A stretch of 64,000 nt of DNA from Pseudoalteromonas sp. N1230-9. GTDB taxonomy: Bacteria; Pseudomonadota; Gammaproteobacteria; Enterobacterales; Alteromonadaceae. The notes beneath the pieces were generated by a model. The model was not told the origin of the DNA and did no database searches. It worked only from the letters and a program-made list of their open reading frames with translations. The stretch is taken from the NCBI RefSeq assembly GCF_032716425.1, contig NZ_CP090420.1, positions 682,001 through 746,000 on the forward strand, given 5' to 3'. A program made the position numbers and the translations under genes. Shown in pieces: positions 53,019-61,319 of the stretch (position 1 is its first letter; every line of letters starts with the position of its first letter).

Positions 53019-54518
53019 ATGAATAAGACGCAGCATCAAGCATCAACTGCGCCTGCTGAGCTCGACCAGCAAAGCTACAAAGCACTCCACAAACCTAGCA
53101 GCGAATTTTCAAGCCGCGATGAATACCTCGAGAATGAACTGCAAATCATGCAACCTAAGCGTTGGCGACCAAACTTACCCTTTCGGGATTATCGTTTTGA
53201 GTTAGAAGATTCAATCCCTGCGATGGCAGGTACTATTGGTAAAGTGGTGATGGTGGGGGCAATTGCTGCCACATTTGCAGCTCCGCTTGGCCTTGGCGAA
53301 GCATTTATTTTAGAAAACGTTCGCTACGAGCTATTAATTGTTTCTATATTTATCTTATTGTTTTCAGGATTCTTTTTACCTACAGCAAACTTGGCTGGTA
53401 CGCATGGGCCGCTGATCCCTTTAATACCTATCGTGGTTGCTGCGGGAGGGCATCCTATGGCGTTTGGATTACTGATCGGGGCATTTGGTTTATTGCTCGC
53501 ACTCAGTAAAGGAGGCAGTTTACTGGCGGGCTTAACAAGCCGTGGTGTGTGTGGGGGATTACTGCTTTACCTAGGCTTTATCGGTACAATTTCACAGGTT
53601 AAAAAGCTGTTTGCATGGGCTGAGGGCATCGATATGACTCACATTGCCTTTATTGTGATTTTATCGACTATTGTTTTGTATGCACTGCTTGAACATTACA
53701 AAAAGCGTTGGTTAGCCGTACCGTTAAGTTGTTTGCTGGGTGGTTTAATCGCTTTTTTACTGGGTGCTCCGTTTGAATTTAAAACAGCCCCAGGGTTGCC
53801 TAATATGAACCCGATGTATTGGTGGGGTGAAAATACCGGTTGGATGCTAGGTTTACCAACACTTGAGAGCTTTGTAGTGGTATTGCCATTCGCGGTGCTG
53901 GCGGTTGCGATGTGGTCACCTGACTTTTTGGGGCATCAGGTGTTTCAAAAAATCAGTTACCCTGAGCGCACCGAAAAGGTACAAATGAATATAGACGATA
54001 CAATGTTTAGCGCCTCAATTCGTCAAACCTTTGGTTCGTTGTTAGGAGGTTCAAACTTTACCTCGTCATGGGGAACTTACATTGTGCCAGCAGCCATCGC
54101 GAAGCGACCGATACCTGCTGGTGCGGTGTTGACGGCTTTATTTTGCATCATCGCAGGTATTTGGGGATACCCAATGGATTTAGCAATTTGGCAACCGGTA
54201 TTATGTGTTGCACTTATTGTCGGAGTATTTATTCCATTACTTGAAGCTGGTATGGAAATGACGCGAGAAGGCAAAACCACCCAGTCAGCAGCAATTGTGG
54301 TGTTTTCTTCTGCTTTAGTGAACCCTGCGTTTGGTTGGTCACTGACTATGTTATTGGATAACTTGGGTTTGATTGGCTGTAAAGAACGTAGCTCTGAGTT
54401 GACTCCAATGAGTCGTTGGATTATTCCACTGGTAATGTTCGTCATTTTAACTGGTGTGATGGCTATTGTGGGTATGCTGCCAGGTATTCCAGCGTTAATG
54501 GCTGATTTTAGACATTAA
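53019..54518 (+). CDS. DUF3360 family membrane protein, putative permease
   Basis: A 499-residue inner-membrane protein with a polar N terminus of about 70 residues holding N-E-L-Q-I-M-Q-P-K-R-W-R-P-N-L-P-F-R-D-Y, a family hallmark. About 10-12 helices follow, including F-L-P-T-A-N-L-A-G-T-H-G-P-L-I-P-L near 122. Distant likeness to SulP/xanthine-type permeases has been suggested for the family. The substrate is unknown. The segment G-S-N-F-T-S-S-W-G-T-Y near residue 346 may line the transport site. Confidence 0.88.
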   Translation: MNKTQHQASTAPAELDQQSYKALHKPSSEFSSRDEYLENELQIMQPKRWRPNLPFRDYRFELEDSIPAMAGTIGKVVMVGAIAATFAAPLGLGEAFILENVRYELLIVSIFILLFSGFFLPTANLAGTHGPLIPLIPIVVAAGGHPMAFGLLIGAFGLLLALSKGGSLLAGLTSRGVCGGLLLYLGFIGTISQVKKLFAWAEGIDMTHIAFIVILSTIVLYALLEHYKKRWLAVPLSCLLGGLIAFLLGAPFEFKTAPGLPNMNPMYWWGENTGWMLGLPTLESFVVVLPFAVLAVAMWSPDFLGHQVFQKISYPERTEKVQMNIDDTMFSASIRQTFGSLLGGSNFTSSWGTYIVPAAIAKRPIPAGAVLTALFCIIAGIWGYPMDLAIWQPVLCVALIVGVFIPLLEAGMEMTREGKTTQSAAIVVFSSALVNPAFGWSLTMLLDNLGLIGCKERSSELTPMSRWIIPLVMFVILTGVMAIVGMLPGIPALMADFRH

Positions 54519-54523
54519 TTTTA

Positions 54524-54547
54524 AGGGCAAGGCGAGTGTCTTGCCCT
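54524..54547. terminator. Stem-loop between DUF3360 and TetR genes
   Basis: AGGGCAAG pairs with CTTGCCCT around an 8-base loop between convergent genes. T-tracts are poor on the plus strand, moderate on the minus strand. Confidence 0.6.
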
Positions 54548-54558
54548 AACTTGCTTAG

Positions 54559-55140
54559 TTAAAAATCTTTAATTAATTTAAACATCATGTTCACTAATTC
54601 ATTGCTTATCGTGTGTGAGTGAGGCCTGTGCATGTAGCTTCTAAGGCCTGTAAATTGGATTTGGAACAAGCGCGCATATTCTAGCGGTGCATGGTTTGTT
54701 GCTAGTTCGTTTTGTTTTTGCGCAGTGTCAAAAATATGTGTTAAGTAACATTCAAACTGTTGCAGTAGATCATTCGTTAAGTTTTTAAGTAGTGGTTGTG
54801 AGTGGTCAAATTCAGCATTTGCTTTAATTAGCATACATATTTCACAACCGGGTTCTGAATCATTCAATACAGCCTGAACAAAAGAGTGCAACCCTTCAAG
54901 TATGCTATCACTACTTGATAAGTGCTTGGCAAGTAATGTTTTAAGTTGTTCAGCGTAGTCCTTAAGTGCTTCACTATATAAGCCTTCTTTTGAGCCAAAG
55001 GCAGCATAAATACTCCCTGGGCGCATATCAACAGTGGTTTGTAAATCCCGCGTTGAGGTGGCCGAAAAGCCTTTTTGCCAAAATAGAATCCCCGCCTTAT
55101 TTATTACCTTTTCTCGGTCGAACTTAACTTTATTTACCAT
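54559..55140 (-). CDS. TetR-family transcriptional regulator
   Basis: A 193-residue regulator. The helix-turn-helix at about 27-47 (F-S-A-T-S-T-R-D-L-Q-T-T-V-D-M-R-P-G-S-I-Y) is classic TetR, followed by G-S-K-E-G-L-Y. The ligand domain contains C-E-I-C-M-L-I near residue 100, in a subgroup I associate with electrophile sensing. It is divergent from the AhpD-like gene, with two 16-bp operator-like sites between. Confidence 0.9.
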   Translation of the reverse strand: MVNKVKFDREKVINKAGILFWQKGFSATSTRDLQTTVDMRPGSIYAAFGSKEGLYSEALKDYAEQLKTLLAKHLSSSDSILEGLHSFVQAVLNDSEPGCEICMLIKANAEFDHSQPLLKNLTNDLLQQFECYLTHIFDTAQKQNELATNHAPLEYARLFQIQFTGLRSYMHRPHSHTISNELVNMMFKLIKDF

Positions 55141-55153
55141 CTTTTACACCAAT

Positions 55154-55192
55154 TTGAGCACTTGTTCAATTTTAACTTGAGCGAGTGCTCAA
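55154..55192. promoter_or_regulatory. Two 16-bp TetR operator-like sites
   Basis: TTGAGCACTTGTTCAA (55154-55169) and TTGAGCGAGTGCTCAA (55177-55192) share TTGAGC-N4-GYTCAA arms and are spaced 23 bases start to start. They lie 14 and 37 bases upstream of the TetR start. Binding by this TetR is inferred. Confidence 0.65.
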
Positions 55193-55241
55193 AAACAACT
55201 AGGCTATGCACTCATAATTTAAAAAAGACTAAGGAGAACAC

Positions 55242-55784
55242 ATGTCAAACTTTACGTTACATACTAAAGATACCGCTCCAGATGAGGCTAAGTCACTTCT
55301 AGATAATTCAGTTTCTGCGTTTGGGATGATCCCTAACTTGCATGCTGTAATGGCTGAAGCACCAACATTACTTGAGGGATATCAAGTGTTGCATGAGCTA
55401 TTCCAAAAAACATCATTCACCGCTGAGGAGCTAACGGTTGTATGGCAAACGATTAATGTAGAACATGATTGTCATTATTGTGTGCCAGCACATAGTGCAA
55501 TAGCGGCAAGTATGAAAGTTGATCAAGCAATTGTGGATGCACTTGTTAATAAAACCCCTTTGGCGAGTGCTAAGCTCGAGATCCTTCGTGGTACTACATT
55601 AGCGATGACGCGAAATCGAGGAGTTATTGATAAAGAGCAACTAGACGCTTTTTTTGATGCGGGTTATTCGAATCAGCAGTTATTAGAAATTGTATTAGGC
55701 TTATCGCAAAAAGTGATGAGTAACTATACCAACCATCTTGCTAACACTGAGATTGATGAACCTTTTAAAAAGTTTGCAAAATAG
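55242..55784 (+). CDS. Carboxymuconolactone decarboxylase/AhpD-like protein
   Basis: A 180-residue all-helical protein with the AhpD-type redox motif H-D-C-H-Y-C-V-P-A-H-S (C-x-x-C at about residues 83-86, histidine 4 after). Such proteins act as thiol peroxidases or disulphide reductants. The start follows AAGGAG. Divergent TetR control fits an inducible detoxification gene. Confidence 0.9.
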   Translation: MSNFTLHTKDTAPDEAKSLLDNSVSAFGMIPNLHAVMAEAPTLLEGYQVLHELFQKTSFTAEELTVVWQTINVEHDCHYCVPAHSAIAASMKVDQAIVDALVNKTPLASAKLEILRGTTLAMTRNRGVIDKEQLDAFFDAGYSNQQLLEIVLGLSQKVMSNYTNHLANTEIDEPFKKFAK

Positions 55785-55791
55785 CGTTTAC

Positions 55792-55829
55792 TGAGCACGG
55801 CTTAGGTTTACTCGCTTAGACCGTGCTCA
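55792..55829. terminator. Stem-loop between AhpD-like gene and convergent envelope gene
   Basis: A 9-bp stem (TGAGCACGG with CCGTGCTCA) encloses a 20-base loop between convergent genes. T-tracts are weak. Confidence 0.55.
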
Positions 55830-55839
55830 AACTGAGTGA

Positions 55840-56364
55840 TTATTTAAACTTCACCTCTTTATTACTTCGGGTATAGATGCGCTTTTCAGGTTTTGTCCAT
55901 TGACCTTTCTTTAAGTATGACGTTGAAACAATAAAGCTGTTATCTTTATACTCACTCGTCGATTTTACTTTCGTGATACCTTCTTGACTGCCAGTCACAT
56001 TTTCGTAAGCAACAAATTGAGTAGGACTGAGGACGTTCATCGTTCCTTTTGTGTAAAACCCTGCGGTCGTGAAATAATAAAATACCAGAGACTGCTTGTT
56101 ATTATCCCAGAAAATCATCGACTCGCCGCCATATTCACCTTCATTTATTGAATGAATGGTTTTTATTGCCATACCGTTGAGTGCGCGTTGCCATGTACTT
56201 ACATCCTGTACAGCTGGCTTACCTTGTGCAACATCAAAGTCAGCTTGCCATGTGCCTAAATAAGGTTTAAAAACTTGCAAATGTTCTGATAGCTGCGGCT
56301 CTGCCGAAAATACCGAAAAAGTACACAAGCACATTGATAGTAAAAGCGATTTTAGATGTGCCAT
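55840..56364 (-). CDS. DUF1579-like exported protein
   Basis: A 174-residue protein with a signal peptide (about 1-20, ending F-S-A). The mature part opens with F-K-P-Y-L-G-T-W-Q-A-D-F-D, then W-D-N-N-K-Q-S-L-V-F-Y-Y, resembling DUF1579/lipocalin-like exported proteins. No function is known. GAGG lies 8 bases upstream of the ATG, and only 4 bases separate this start from an ATG of the divergent frame, which argues for a later start in that gene. Confidence 0.7.
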   Translation of the reverse strand: MAHLKSLLLSMCLCTFSVFSAEPQLSEHLQVFKPYLGTWQADFDVAQGKPAVQDVSTWQRALNGMAIKTIHSINEGEYGGESMIFWDNNKQSLVFYYFTTAGFYTKGTMNVLSPTQFVAYENVTGSQEGITKVKSTSEYKDNSFIVSTSYLKKGQWTKPEKRIYTRSNKEVKFK

Positions 56365-56413
56365 AATAATGCCTCGTTTAGTTATAATTTTGTCTAGTAT
56401 AGGTGATAATTCT

Positions 56414-56773
56414 TTGATTAAGAAAGCACTAACGTTTTTTGCCGTTTGTTTTTTACTATTTTTATGGGTTGTATCTTGGCAGCTAAATCTATCTTACTTG
56501 ATTGCTGGTATTTACTCGGGAGTAAGTCTGATAACCTTTTTGGTGTATGGCTGGGATAAACGTTTAGCAGTTGAACACGGTGAGAATGTGATTAGAGTCC
56601 CTGAGCGTACCTTGCATATTTTAGGTGTTTTCGGTGGTTGGCCAGGCTCATTACTTGCTCAGCAATGGTTAAGGCATAAATCTAAAAAGCGCCGTTTTAT
56701 CTTTGTGCTTTGGCTCACAATTATTGCAAATGGATGTGCTTTATCATTGTTGTATTATTTGCAATATATGTAG
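56414..56773 (+). CDS. DUF1294 family membrane protein
   Basis: About 119 residues from a TTG at 56414, which has AGG 10 bases upstream; the frame also has an ATG at 56369 without a ribosome site. Three or four helices and the motif Y-G-W-D-K-R-L-A-V, then R-V-P-E-R-T-L-H-I-L-G-V-F-G-G-W-P-G, are DUF1294 hallmarks. Function unknown. The start choice is uncertain. Confidence 0.8.
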   Translation: MIKKALTFFAVCFLLFLWVVSWQLNLSYLIAGIYSGVSLITFLVYGWDKRLAVEHGENVIRVPERTLHILGVFGGWPGSLLAQQWLRHKSKKRRFIFVLWLTIIANGCALSLLYYLQYM

Positions 56774-56784
56774 TAGGGCATAAA

Positions 56785-56807
56785 AAAGGAAAGCTGAGCT
56801 TTCCTTT
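56785..56807. terminator. Bidirectional terminator between DUF1294 and PEGA genes
   Basis: AAAGGAAAGC-TGA-GCTTTCCTTT is a perfect 10-bp stem between convergent genes, with A-rich and T-rich flanks. Confidence 0.8.
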
Positions 56808-56832
56808 ATGGTTGTTAAAAAGTAACGATACG

Positions 56833-57183
56833 TTATTGTGCTGATTCAGTTGCTGGGACGCTATCAAGCTCAACAGTTAATACAGTCTTCTTATTTACTT
56901 CGACCCATTTACGATAAGTTAAGTAGCCAGGTTTGCTTACCTCAATATCGTATTTACCTTCATCAAGCTCAATACCGTCTTGGTAAACAGGCTTAATATT
57001 CATAATACGCACACGCGCATCGTCAGGTGTTGTGATAACAGTTAAAGAGGTTGCTGTCTCTTCTGCTACAATGGCTGTCGCCACTGGCTCTACTACAGGC
57101 TCGGGTTCAGGAGCAACTTCGGTAGAGGTTGTCGAACAACCTGTTAAAAATAACATGACACATAACGTACTTAACTTTTTCAT
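56833..57183 (-). CDS. PEGA-domain lipoprotein
   Basis: A 116-residue lipoprotein starts at 57183 with GGAG 6 bases upstream. Lipobox F-L-T-G-C (C15), a P/E/V-rich linker (E-P-E-P-V-V-E-P-V), then a PEGA-like beta domain (V-I-T-T-P-D-D-A-R-V near residue 55; K-Y-D-I-E-V-S-K-P-G-Y near residue 83). PEGA domains are cell-surface beta modules. It lies 129 bases downstream of the Ser/Thr kinase gene on the same strand, so the two may be linked, as PEGA proteins often accompany kinases. Confidence 0.8.
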   Translation of the reverse strand: MKKLSTLCVMLFLTGCSTTSTEVAPEPEPVVEPVATAIVAEETATSLTVITTPDDARVRIMNIKPVYQDGIELDEGKYDIEVSKPGYLTYRKWVEVNKKTVLTVELDSVPATESAQ

Positions 57184-57312
57184 AACTACTCCATATTCTG
57201 TTGTATTGACGTTGACTGCATAGACTAAAATTAAATGTAACAACAAGGAAAACCAGCACGTGAGATGTGCAAATTGAGTCTTCCTTGACGTTTGGCTAAT
57301 TTATAAATAGCG

Positions 57313-59274
57313 CTAAATTGTATTCTCTAAACTTTTTCTTATTACTTCACTTCGTTCGACTAATTTTTCCGCGGTTCTATACATTTTGCGTTTCATTAGT
57401 TGACTTGCCATAGAAATATATTTGCTCGCAATTTCATCTTTAATTAATAAGATTGGCTCAAAGGTCTCTGGGAAAATCTCAGCTTGTTTAGAAAATGCTT
57501 CATCGAACTCCATTAGCTCTTTATAGTCTTCTATTTCAGCTAAACGAGTTTTAAAGCCTTCTAGTTTTTCATGATAAAAAATAAGCGCATCTTCAGAAGG
57601 GTAGCTTGCTGATTGGCCGTTACTTACTTTATTGTTGTAGTTAATAAGCGCAGTCATTGCTGACTCTTTCTTCCTAAGTGCAATAAGCAGAGGTTGAAGG
57701 TTATCAGCATTTTTAAATGCGAGCTCACCAACATTTAACAGTGTTTTTTGCATCGCGAAGTCGTCGTTTTCAATCGCATCCATTACAGCTAATTTATAAA
57801 CATTTTCGTACTCTTCGCTTGGCTTATATTGGTAATTTAGGTCAATAATTGAAAGCTGCTTAATTAAGTTTTCAATACTATTTTCGCCACCTTCATCATA
57901 TCTACCTTGTGCAAGCAGCACATCTAAGCGGTAGCTTAAATCTGAGATAATAGATTGTCTTTCTGTTAGTAGACTATCAAGCTTGCTAGCTAATAATTGT
58001 GAATCTGGGTAATACACCCGTGCCTCATTATAAATGTCTATCGCTTTATCATAGTCTTTTGTATTAAGTGACGTGCGAGCTAAGTTGTCGACTCGTTGCT
58101 CAAACCTACCAACAATTTTGTTTTGATGAACTTTTAAAAGACCTTCTTTTAAAACATTATATTGTGGAGGTATTTCATCTAATCGTTGAGGTAACTCATC
58201 GCCGCCCCAAGTCATCCATGCCTCTAGCTGTTCAACTTTAGCAACTGAGTTCTTGAAGTTAGCATCCAATGTTGTTTGCTGCTCTTTAACCGAGTTGATG
58301 TAGAAAAAGCTACCAGCAATAATAATGAAATAACATGCAACATGCGCAAGTAAAGGAACTCTGCTTTTAGTTAGTTCATTATTTAGTTCGGCTAAAGAAT
58401 CAGCTCTTTTGGCTTCATCAAGTTGTAAGCATCTTTTTAATTTTGCCCAGAGAAAGGCTGAACAATTGCTTGGTTTTTTAACTGTGGTGTCTTTGCTAAC
58501 TGTGTTAGAGGCTTTTCTGTTATAAGGATGTTTGCTTGTTAAAAGCTCGTACGCGATACAGCCTAAAGAGAAAATATCGTCTTTCTTAGTGGCTTCTTTA
58601 CCATTTAGCTGTGCAGGACTTGCATAGGTCGGGGTGTAACCAGTACTGGTTGGTTTGTCATCATTTAGGCTAGGTGCTGCATATAGATCTTCATGGCTAT
58701 GGGTTTTTGCAATCCCAAAATCTAAAATCTTTAGATTGCCCTGAGAGTCAAACATAACATTAGATGGTTTAAGGTCATTGTGAATGATCCCTTTTGCATG
58801 CGCGTATGACAATGCATCAATAAGCTGTTTTAAAATAGGCTTAGCACGCTTTTGAGTGAGTCCATTAGGTTTATTTCTTTTTATTAGCTGTTCTAATGTT
58901 TCACCTTCAACCCACTCCATAACAACAAAGTGGTGTGATTCATCTGAAGACGCAGAGAATACTTTTACAATATTTGGATGAGATAAAGAACGAGTTTTGA
59001 CTGTTTCGTCTTTTAGAAGCGAAATGGCTTCCTCTGAGTCACAAAGCTCCTCATGTAAAACTTTTATCGCTACAAAGTTATCTTGATGGGTGCTTGTTTC
59101 TAAGTGAATGTCGCGGGCACGGTATATGTGGCCCATACCACCTTCGCCTATTAACTCTTCAATTAGATATCGTTGGGCTAACTTCTTACCAATAAGATGA
59201 AGTTTATTTGAATTTTGGCTTTTGCCTTTAGTTTCAATTGAAGCAATGCGTGTTTTATCGTTATCGGTCGTCAT
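57313..59274 (-). CDS. Transmembrane Ser/Thr protein kinase, type VI secretion-associated (PpkA-like)
   Basis: A 653-residue kinase. P-loop G-E-G-G-M-G at 43-48, lysine K71, catalytic loop H-N-D-L-K-P-S-N at 165-172 (asparagine replaces the usual arginine of H-R-D), and D-F-G at 185-187. One transmembrane helix at about 307-328 precedes a C-terminal helical, TPR-like periplasmic region. In other type VI loci PpkA phosphorylates the FHA protein and triggers assembly. Divergent position next to TagH supports that. The non-RD loop suggests activation without arginine-dependent loop phosphorylation. AGGA lies upstream of the ATG. Confidence 0.9.
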   Translation of the reverse strand: MTTDNDKTRIASIETKGKSQNSNKLHLIGKKLAQRYLIEELIGEGGMGHIYRARDIHLETSTHQDNFVAIKVLHEELCDSEEAISLLKDETVKTRSLSHPNIVKVFSASSDESHHFVVMEWVEGETLEQLIKRNKPNGLTQKRAKPILKQLIDALSYAHAKGIIHNDLKPSNVMFDSQGNLKILDFGIAKTHSHEDLYAAPSLNDDKPTSTGYTPTYASPAQLNGKEATKKDDIFSLGCIAYELLTSKHPYNRKASNTVSKDTTVKKPSNCSAFLWAKLKRCLQLDEAKRADSLAELNNELTKSRVPLLAHVACYFIIIAGSFFYINSVKEQQTTLDANFKNSVAKVEQLEAWMTWGGDELPQRLDEIPPQYNVLKEGLLKVHQNKIVGRFEQRVDNLARTSLNTKDYDKAIDIYNEARVYYPDSQLLASKLDSLLTERQSIISDLSYRLDVLLAQGRYDEGGENSIENLIKQLSIIDLNYQYKPSEEYENVYKLAVMDAIENDDFAMQKTLLNVGELAFKNADNLQPLLIALRKKESAMTALINYNNKVSNGQSASYPSEDALIFYHEKLEGFKTRLAEIEDYKELMEFDEAFSKQAEIFPETFEPILLIKDEIASKYISMASQLMKRKMYRTAEKLVERSEVIRKSLENTI

Positions 59275-59476
59275 TTAAATTCCTTTTTTGAAATCAACAT
59301 TCCTGTTTGATTGGTGTGTATTTTACAAAAAACAAAATAATAAGCAATCATTCAGCTAGTATAAATAAACAAGGAACTATGTTGTTTAACTATTTTTGAG
59401 TTATTTTTATTAGATAGAACGCCTATTGTTTAGTTTTATGAAATAATTAAATTGGTTTTTTGTATATTAGACAGCG

Positions 59477-59506
59477 TTGACTTTGGTTAACGAAGTATTT
59501 TATTCT
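59477..59506 (+). promoter_or_regulatory. Candidate sigma-70 promoter for the type VI cluster
   Basis: TTGACT and TATTCT are separated by 18 bases and end 35 bases before the tagH start. No sigma-54 element was seen in the 267-base divergent region. Confidence 0.35.
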
Positions 59507-59541
59507 ATTAGAATGTTTAGATTTATGGGACTAACAATCAA

Positions 59542-60831
59542 ATGGAAGTGGTTTTAAATGTTACCAGCTATCATAGACTTTCACCTGAGATTGAGGCTAC
59601 AAAAACAGTAGAACAGGAATTAACTTTTGGCCGCTCTGATCAATGTGATTGGCATCTACCTGATCCTGAAAAGGTCATCTCTGGTCAACACGGTAAAGTT
59701 GTCAAAGAAGCAGATGGCTTCTACGTTTATGATTACTCTACGAATGGTTTATTTATCAACTATTCTGTTTCACCGCTGGGTAAGGAAAATAAACATTTGC
59801 TATCGGATGGTGACGTACTATCCATTGGGGATTTTCAAATTGAAGCTAAGTTGTCTAATCAGCTTCAAAAGCAAAGCTCACATCAATCAGCTGCTGCCTT
59901 TAGTCAGCCCAATCCGTCAGTAGAGAACTATAACCAGAATAATGACGTGGCTAATTCTTCGTTAAATAATGAATTTACTAATGGCATGGATGAAGCGATG
60001 ATTGCGCCTTCTTTCCAGCAACCGCAAGCACCTATTTCAGAGCCTGTTAACAGTAGCCCATTAAGCCAACCAATCCCTGAAGACTGGGATGAAATAGCGT
60101 TTATGGGTTCAAGTAACGAAGTAGCAAGTGAAAGTAGTCAACATTTGGCTAGTCCACCTATTACTGAACCGCCTGTGCAAGTTCAACAAAAGCCAGCTCA
60201 GCCTCGCGCTACTCAACCTGCTAAAGCACCTAAACCTGTTACTGGCAATGGTGATTCGCCTTTAGTTGCTGCTTTTTTAGAGGGCTTGGGAGTGAATAGT
60301 GAACTTGCGAATGAATTAAACGATGAACGTGTTTGGGCACAAATGGGCGAGAGCTTGAGACACTTTTTAGTTGGCTCTATGGATTTAATTCGCCAACGTT
60401 CATTACTGAAAAATCAACTCAAGTTGAATCACACGACATTTCAGGTTGAACAAAATAACCCTTTGAAATTCTCTGCTACGCTTGACGATGCTATTCAAAA
60501 CTTATTTATTCGTAAAAGTTCAAGCTACTTACAGGCAAATAAAGCCGTTCAAGAGAGCTTTATCGACACCAAAGCTCATGAAAAAGGGCTGTTAGCAGGT
60601 GCCACCGGCGCGCTTTCTGGTGCATTAGAGCAATTATCTCCTGATGGTATCAAGCAGCAAGTGCGTAACAAAGAGAGTATTTTAAATTACTTACCAACTT
60701 ATTCTGACTCATCGAGTTGGGATATATATCAAAAATTACACGCTGAAATTATTGAAGATGTTGAAACAAAAGGTGTATTAGCATTATCTGAAGAATTTTT
60801 GCGAGCTTACAATAATCACAGTAAAGCGTGA
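59542..60831 (+). CDS. tagH: Type VI secretion FHA-domain protein TagH
   Basis: A 429-residue protein. The FHA domain (about 5-95) shows L-T-F-G-R-S-D-Q-C-D-W and S-G-Q-H-G-K-V, the phosphothreonine-binding strands. A low-complexity Q/S/P-rich linker (about 105-230) leads to the TagH C-terminal domain (about 235-425). It recognises phosphorylated partners in kinase-triggered type VI assembly. The ribosome site is weak. Confidence 0.9.
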   Translation: MEVVLNVTSYHRLSPEIEATKTVEQELTFGRSDQCDWHLPDPEKVISGQHGKVVKEADGFYVYDYSTNGLFINYSVSPLGKENKHLLSDGDVLSIGDFQIEAKLSNQLQKQSSHQSAAAFSQPNPSVENYNQNNDVANSSLNNEFTNGMDEAMIAPSFQQPQAPISEPVNSSPLSQPIPEDWDEIAFMGSSNEVASESSQHLASPPITEPPVQVQQKPAQPRATQPAKAPKPVTGNGDSPLVAAFLEGLGVNSELANELNDERVWAQMGESLRHFLVGSMDLIRQRSLLKNQLKLNHTTFQVEQNNPLKFSATLDDAIQNLFIRKSSSYLQANKAVQESFIDTKAHEKGLLAGATGALSGALEQLSPDGIKQQVRNKESILNYLPTYSDSSSWDIYQKLHAEIIEDVETKGVLALSEEFLRAYNNHSKA

Positions 60832-60848
60832 TATAAGGGAATAAAAGC

Positions 60849-61304
60849 ATGTTAAAGTCCAAACTTACTTTTGCTGGAGCTCTATTAGTTTTTTTAGTTG
60901 GCTGCTCAACGGTTAATAAATTTGTACCACCGTCAACTGATCTAAATATTAATGTTGCCGCTGACGTAAACCCTGATATTTCAGGACGTCCTTCTCCTGT
61001 AGTTTTAAAAGTGTTTGAACTTAGTTCGCGAACTATTTTTGATACGCAAGACTTTTTTAGTCTTTATGATACACCAGAAGAAATTTTAGGACCTGACCTC
61101 CTAAAGAAGGATGAGTTAGAGTTACAGCCAGGGTCTAAGCTCGAGTATAAAATGAGCTTAAATAGAAACACACGATTCATTGGTGTTGTATTGGCGTACA
61201 GAGATATTGAAAAAGCACGTTGGCGTTCAGTTATTGAAGTAGATCCAACAGGTTATGACGATATCGATGTGAATGTAGAGTCGCTAGCGACTTACATGAG
61301 ATGA
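60849..61304 (+). CDS. tssJ: Type VI secretion lipoprotein TssJ
   Basis: A 151-residue outer-membrane lipoprotein with lipobox F-L-V-G-C (C19). The SciN/TssJ fold is seen as P-V-V-L-K-V-F-E-L and F-F-S-L-Y-D-T-P-E-E-I-L-G. It anchors the TssM/TssL membrane complex to the outer membrane. Seventeen bases separate it from tagH. Confidence 0.93.
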   Translation: MLKSKLTFAGALLVFLVGCSTVNKFVPPSTDLNINVAADVNPDISGRPSPVVLKVFELSSRTIFDTQDFFSLYDTPEEILGPDLLKKDELELQPGSKLEYKMSLNRNTRFIGVVLAYRDIEKARWRSVIEVDPTGYDDIDVNVESLATYMR

Positions 61305-61319
61305 TTAAAAGGAATTAAA

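Noticed and set aside
56369..56413. ATG at 56369 as start of the DUF1294 gene
   Set aside because: No ribosome site and only 4 bases from the divergent start; the TTG at 56414 has an upstream AGG. Left as alternative.
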